From assembly GCF_001403875.1 (NCBI RefSeq), contig NZ_LN884298.1, positions 248,001 through 312,000 on the forward strand: a stretch of DNA of 64,000 nucleotides. The letters are read 5' to 3'. Positions 60,191-64,000 of this stretch are shown in pieces (the first letter of the stretch is position 1; each line of letters starts with the position of its first letter). The DNA is from Paenibacillus ihumii. Its GTDB lineage: Bacteria > Bacillota > Bacilli > Paenibacillales > Paenibacillaceae. A program made the translations under genes and the position numbers. The notes beneath the pieces are model-generated. The model searched no databases and had not been told where the DNA came from. It was given only the letters and a program-made list of their open reading frames with translations.

Positions 60191-60343
60191 GTATCTGTTT
60201 CTTCTATCAACTGTTACTACCAGCTACCTGGCCCGCACTATCTAGGAACCTATCTGCACTCTTGCATCAAAACCTCCTTGCCACTAAACGGACCTGCAGC
60301 ATATTACCCAGCCTAGCACACATGACTTGCCTCGTTAAAAAGC

Positions 60344-60368
60344 AAAAACCCTCCAAATATCTGGAGGG
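60344..60368 (-). terminator. Terminator of the siderophore uptake operon
   Basis: CCCTCCA-AATATC-TGGAGGG (60349-60368) followed on the minus strand by TTTTT. It lies 117 bases past the stop of the binding-protein gene. Confidence 0.7.
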
Positions 60369-60390
60369 CCCTGCATTATATTCGCATTCA

Positions 60391-60434
60391 AACTTCACTC
60401 AAAACTTCACTCAAAACTTTACTCAACTTCACTG
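60391..60434. repeat. Short tandem repeat near the siderophore operon end
   Basis: AACTTCACTC or AACTTTACTC occurs four times (60391, 60403, 60415, 60425) with a period of 10-12 bases. Confidence 0.75.
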
Positions 60435-60484
60435 AATTTATTCCCACTCAGCCCTGCTTGAACCCTACGCTGCCTAGCCCGTAT

Positions 60485-61489
60485 CTATTTAATGCCTTCT
60501 TGAACTTCCTTCGCCATAGCCGGTACGGAGATTAGGCCGCCGCCGGACAGATACCAGTAGCTGGCATCAAGATAGATGATTTTGCCGTTCTTGTAGGCAT
60601 TCGTCTTCTTCACCAGGTCGTTCTCCACCAGCTTGGAAGCAGGCTGTGCCTCTTGGCCCGCTTGGCTGACTACGGCATCACGGTCGATGACGAACAAGTA
60701 GTCCGGATTCTTCTCCGCTACAAATTCGAAGGAAATGCTTTGTCCGTGAGTGGAGGACTCGATCGACTCGTCTACAGGAGTAATGCCGAACTCATCATGA
60801 ATAATACCGAAGCGGGAGCCTGGGCCATAAGCGCTCACCTTGCCGCCCGTCGTCAAAATGATAAGTCCTTTGCCTTCGCTTGCTGCAGACTGATCTTGGA
60901 TCGCTTTAACGGACTCCTCGATTGCTCCCCATTCCTGCTCGATGTCAGCTTCTTTGCCGAAAATCTGGCCGAGAATAGCCAAGTTCTCCTTCATGGATTC
61001 CAAGTATCTAGCATTATCGACACCCAGGTAAATCGTTGGAGCGATTTGATTCAATTCCTCATAAGCCTCGCCTGTACGTCCAGAAATAAAGATCACTCCA
61101 GGCTTCATCGCATTAAGCTTCTCGAAATCCGGCTCTTTCAAAGTGCCCACATTAGTATATTTGGAGTCCTCGTATTTTTTCAGGTGAGGCGGAAGGTTGG
61201 ACTGCGGTACGCCCGTTACTTCTACGCCCAGCTTATCGAGCGATTCCAATGTACCGTAGTCGAACACGACGACATTGCCGGGGTTCTTCTTCAGCGTTGC
61301 AGTTCCAAGCTGATGCGTAATCGACAGCTCTTCATCATCCGACGGAGCTGCCGCCGCAGGAGTTGACGTATCGCCATTGCTTGGCGCGTTCCCCGTATTC
61401 GCCGAATTATTTCCTTTGTTCGCCCCGCATGCAGCCAACACCAAGATAAGAACTAAAGACATTACCAATAAAGACAGTTTTTTATTCAC
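60485..61489 (-). CDS. yclQ: Siderophore-binding lipoprotein, YclQ-like
   Basis: A 334-residue family 8 binding protein. The lipoprotein signal ends in LAAC (Cys21), followed by an Asn/Ser/Ala-rich linker. The mature part has VVVFDYGTLESLDKLGVEVT, KPGVIFISGR and NAYKNGKIIYLDASYWYLSG. It is last in a four-gene operon with the order of Bacillus yclNOPQ, the petrobactin and catecholate uptake system, and by its position captures the ferric siderophore outside the membrane. It lies 42 bases after the ATPase gene. Confidence 0.88.
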   Translation of the reverse strand: MNKKLSLLVMSLVLILVLAACGANKGNNSANTGNAPSNGDTSTPAAAAPSDDEELSITHQLGTATLKKNPGNVVVFDYGTLESLDKLGVEVTGVPQSNLPPHLKKYEDSKYTNVGTLKEPDFEKLNAMKPGVIFISGRTGEAYEELNQIAPTIYLGVDNARYLESMKENLAILGQIFGKEADIEQEWGAIEESVKAIQDQSAASEGKGLIILTTGGKVSAYGPGSRFGIIHDEFGITPVDESIESSTHGQSISFEFVAEKNPDYLFVIDRDAVVSQAGQEAQPASKLVENDLVKKTNAYKNGKIIYLDASYWYLSGGGLISVPAMAKEVQEGIK

Positions 61490-61531
61490 TTCAAATTCAC
61501 CTCATCATTATTTTCGATGGCTGCCCATCCG

Positions 61532-62290
61532 TTATGTGAAATAGACGCAAATTTTATTGCCCCCGATATTCTCAATCGGAATGTCCATGTCGTAAACTTC
61601 CTTAAGCACAGCTGGATCCATAATTTCGTCGGTTGTGCCCTCTTTGACGATTTTGCCGTCCTTGAGCGCAACAATATAGTCGGAATAGCAGGATGCGAAG
61701 TTGATGTCATGAATGACAAGCACGACCGTCTTGCCCAACTCATCCACGAGCCTGCGCAGCACCTTCATGATCTGCACAGAGTGCTTCATATCCAAATTGT
61801 TGAGCGGCTCATCGAGCAGAACGTATTCGGTATTCTGAGCAATGACCATGGCGATGAACGCCCGCTGCTTTTGTCCTCCGCTGAGCTCATCAAGGAACTT
61901 ATCCTTCATCGGCTCTAGCTCCATGTAGGCAATGGCCTCATCGACATACTTCATATCTTCCTTCGTCAGCTTCCCTTGCGAATAAGGGAACCGTCCGAAG
62001 CTGACCAGATCCTTTACCGTAAGCCGGATATTGATATGGTTCGACTGCTTCAGAATCGAAATTTTCTTCGCCAGCTCGTTGCTCTTCCAGCTGCCGATTT
62101 CCGTGCCGCCGATCACGATTTCGCCTGCATCCTTCGTAATTAACCGGCTAATCATCGACATGAGCGTGCTCTTGCCCGCCCCGTTCGGGCCGATAAACGA
62201 GGTGATCTTTCCCTCCGCAATGTCAACGGATACGTTGTCGACCACCTTTTTGCCGCCATATTGCTTCGATACTCCCCTGACCTTTACCAC
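61532..62290 (-). CDS. yclP: Iron-siderophore ABC transporter ATPase, YclP-like
   Basis: A 252-residue ATPase of the FecE type: Walker A GPNGAGKSTL, signature LSGGQKQRAFIAMV, Walker B VLLDEPLNNLD and the His switch LVIHDINFAS. It overlaps the end of the upstream permease gene by 7 bases. It powers import of the ferric siderophore through the two membrane subunits. Confidence 0.92.
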   Translation of the reverse strand: MVKVRGVSKQYGGKKVVDNVSVDIAEGKITSFIGPNGAGKSTLMSMISRLITKDAGEIVIGGTEIGSWKSNELAKKISILKQSNHINIRLTVKDLVSFGRFPYSQGKLTKEDMKYVDEAIAYMELEPMKDKFLDELSGGQKQRAFIAMVIAQNTEYVLLDEPLNNLDMKHSVQIMKVLRRLVDELGKTVVLVIHDINFASCYSDYIVALKDGKIVKEGTTDEIMDPAVLKEVYDMDIPIENIGGNKICVYFT

Positions 62291-63234
62291 GATTTGTTCT
62301 CCTTCAGCAGTAGATAGATAAAGTACACCCCACCGATAAAGTTAATAATGACGCTAAGTGAGGTGGAGAAAGTAAATACTCTTTCCACAACCAGCTGCCC
62401 GCCGACGAGCGCGATAATGCTGATTAATGATGCCCCGGCAATCAATTGCTTGTGGCGATACGTATTCAGGAACTGATACGCCACGTTGGCCACGAGCAGA
62501 CCCAGAAAGGTGATCGGACCGACCAGCGCCGTGGAGATGGAGATGAGAATCGCCACCACAATCAGCATGCGCTTCACGACATAGTCGTAGCTGACCCCTA
62601 GATTGACGGCATGCTCCCTGCCCAGGGCAAGGACGTCCAAATACTTGTTGAACCTGGCAAAATATATCCCGGTGACAAGCACGCCCCCTATGGCGAGCAG
62701 CAATATGTCCGAATTGACGTTGTTGAAGCTCGCGAACATTTTATCCTTCACAATCAGGAACTCGTTGGGGTCGATCAGCTTCTGCATAAACGACGACAAG
62801 CTGGAGAAGAACGTGCCGAAGATCAAGCCGATCAGCAGCAAATAGTAAATGTTGCGGCCTTCCCTTCGGAAGAGCAGCTGATACAAGAGCAGGGCGAAGA
62901 GCACCATGAGCCCGACCGCCATAACAAATTGAAGGTTCTTGCTCATCAGCGTAAGCGCCGTTGAGCCGAAAATGAACACAATGACGGTCTGCAAGAGCAT
63001 ATACAATGAATCCAGGCCAATAATGCTTGGCGTAAGAATGCGGTTATTCGTAATCGTCTGAAACACAACGGTGGAGAATGCAATGGCCGTTCCTGTAAGG
63101 AGGATGGCGATCAGCTTCTTGCCTCGTTTAGGGATGATATAGTCCCAGTGGCCGCCTGCATCGATCGTCATGAATAAGACCACAAGCACAATCGCGAGAA
63201 TGGCCAATGCGCCTATTTTGGTTCTAATGCTCAT
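62284..63234 (-). CDS. yclO: Iron-siderophore ABC transporter permease, YclO-like
   Basis: A 316-residue FecCD-type permease with about nine helices. Typical features are TVVFQTITNNRILTPSIIGL and LVGPITFLGLLVANVAYQF, which include the coupling region. It starts within the end of the previous permease gene (11-base overlap) and forms the import channel with it. Confidence 0.9.
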   Translation of the reverse strand: MSIRTKIGALAILAIVLVVLFMTIDAGGHWDYIIPKRGKKLIAILLTGTAIAFSTVVFQTITNNRILTPSIIGLDSLYMLLQTVIVFIFGSTALTLMSKNLQFVMAVGLMVLFALLLYQLLFRREGRNIYYLLLIGLIFGTFFSSLSSFMQKLIDPNEFLIVKDKMFASFNNVNSDILLLAIGGVLVTGIYFARFNKYLDVLALGREHAVNLGVSYDYVVKRMLIVVAILISISTALVGPITFLGLLVANVAYQFLNTYRHKQLIAGASLISIIALVGGQLVVERVFTFSTSLSVIINFIGGVYFIYLLLKENKSW

Positions 63235-64000
63235 ATGTCTTTCTCCTCATTAGCAAGTACAGGAAAATGCCGCTGCCGATAACCCCCACGGTCAAGCCGA
63301 TGGGCACTTCATATGGGTAAATAATCAGTCTTCCCAGAATGTCGCAGGCGAGAACGAATACAGCCCCCAGCAGCGCCGTATGCGACAGGTTATTCTTCAG
63401 ATTGTCCCCTTGGAAGATCGTCACCAGGTTGGGAACGATGAGCCCGATAAAGGGAATCGATCCAACCGTCAGCACGACGACTGAAGTAACCAGAGCCACG
63501 ATAAAGAGGCCTATATTGACGATCTGCTTATAATTCAAGCCAAGATTGACGGAGAACTCTTCACCCATGCCCGCAACCGTAAATTTATTCGCATAAAAAT
63601 ACGACAACGCCACGAGAGGGACGCTTATGTAGAGAAGCTCGTACCGCCCCTGCATGATCATGGAGAAGTCGCCGAACAGCCATGCGTTCATGCTCTGAAT
63701 CAAGTCATATTTGTAGGCAAAAAAAGTCGTTGCAGAGCTTACGATTCCGCCGAACATCAACCCGACCAGCGGGATGAAGATCGAATCCTTGTACTTCACC
63801 TTATCGAGAATCCGCATGAAGATGAAGGTCCCCAGCAGGGAGAATACGAAGGCGACGGCGATTTTGCCGAGCGGCCCGGCCGAGGCGAACAGAAGCATCG
63901 ATACCATGATGCCGAACCCGGCTGAATCCATCGTCCCTGCCGTCGTAGGCGAGACGAACTTGTTCCGCGTAAGCTGCTGCATGATAAGACCTACGATGCT
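63224..64000 (-). CDS. yclN: Iron-siderophore ABC transporter permease, YclN-like, 5' end cut by the window
   Basis: The C-terminal 258 codons of a FecCD-type permease. The frame stays open to the window edge; the last bases encode SIVGLI before MQQLTRNKFVSPTTAGT, which matches an internal part of YclN. The Met at 63982 is therefore not the start. About 60 N-terminal residues, including the first helix, should lie beyond 64000, along with any Fur box and promoter of the operon. Features seen: PFIGLIVPNLVTIFQGDNLK and many helices. Confidence 0.9.
   Translation of the reverse strand, partial: SIVGLIMQQLTRNKFVSPTTAGTMDSAGFGIMVSMLLFASAGPLGKIAVAFVFSLLGTFIFMRILDKVKYKDSIFIPLVGLMFGGIVSSATTFFAYKYDLIQSMNAWLFGDFSMIMQGRYELLYISVPLVALSYFYANKFTVAGMGEEFSVNLGLNYKQIVNIGLFIVALVTSVVVLTVGSIPFIGLIVPNLVTIFQGDNLKNNLSHTALLGAVFVLACDILGRLIIYPYEVPIGLTVGVIGSGIFLYLLMRRKTYEH

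Larger units (their letters stand above)
59764..60343. other. Repeat-rich spacer downstream of the sugar locus
   Basis: No supported gene. It contains a 43-bp direct repeat (59917-60002) and three related 26-27 bp segments, one inverted (60053-60190). Short open frames here have no ribosome sites. Confidence 0.65.

Overview
The window looks like chromosomal DNA of a spore-forming, Paenibacillus-like member of the Bacillales. The evidence is gene content and style, not a database match: strong AAGGAGG-type ribosome sites, frequent ATGA stop/start overlaps, TTG and GTG starts, SigA-type promoters, U-tailed terminators, a PdaA spore-cortex deacetylase, YesN/YesM-type sugar regulators, a GH74 xyloglucanase and petrobactin-type iron uptake. 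Protein genes occupy most of the sequence. No rRNA, tRNA, CRISPR array, prophage or insertion sequence was seen.

Layout. 0-6 kb: 5'-proximal part of a chemotaxis transducer, a winged-helix regulator with a degenerate receiver overlapping a PerR-like Fur-family gene, a FAD/Rieske oxidoreductase, and a PadR/HAAS/DUF4097 operon. 6-9 kb: a polar amino-acid ABC transporter without its ATPase gene, and an ImmA-like HExxH protein. 8.6-16.9 kb: two ABC-F genes on opposite strands, each behind an attenuator-like leader. Between them lie an AlkA-type glycosylase and a four-gene membrane glycosylation module. 17-21 kb: a heterodimeric ABC exporter with its MarR regulator. 21-22.3 kb: a gene-free spacer packed with short repeats. 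22-28.5 kb: pdaA, two Gfo/Idh/MocA oxidoreductases, a cidR-cidAB locus and a small protein of unknown function. 28.5-31.6 kb: gdhA with convergent gltC. 32-35 kb: GH74 xyloglucanase. 35.6-41.7 kb: cydABCD behind two Rex-like boxes. 42-47.4 kb: a secreted copper-amine-oxidase-N/PKD protein, a small cysteine-rich protein and a YthPQ-like ABC exporter. 48.4-51 kb: katA and an alpha/beta hydrolase. 51.3-59.7 kb: a sugar-uptake locus (two permeases, binding protein, YesN/YesM pair, AraC regulator, Gfo/Idh/MocA enzyme). 60.5-64 kb: yclNOPQ-like siderophore uptake, with the first gene cut by the window end.

Links between genes. The PerR-like regulator and katA are 48 kb apart but carry related 15-bp operators, suggesting one peroxide regulon. 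GltC lies tail-to-tail with gdhA, suggesting control of glutamate synthesis or breakdown. The sugar locus has a catabolite-repression-like site over its promoter.

The most unusual signals are non-coding: the two ABC-F leaders (one with a roughly 128-nt folded RNA and a translationally coupled small ORF), a 0.36-0.53 kb dispersed intergenic repeat present in two inverted copies, a folded spacer upstream of gdhA, and many spacer-only tandem arrays with 11-12 bp or 38-43 bp periods. Starts were chosen by ribosome-site spacing. Family assignments come from sequence recognition alone, without searches.
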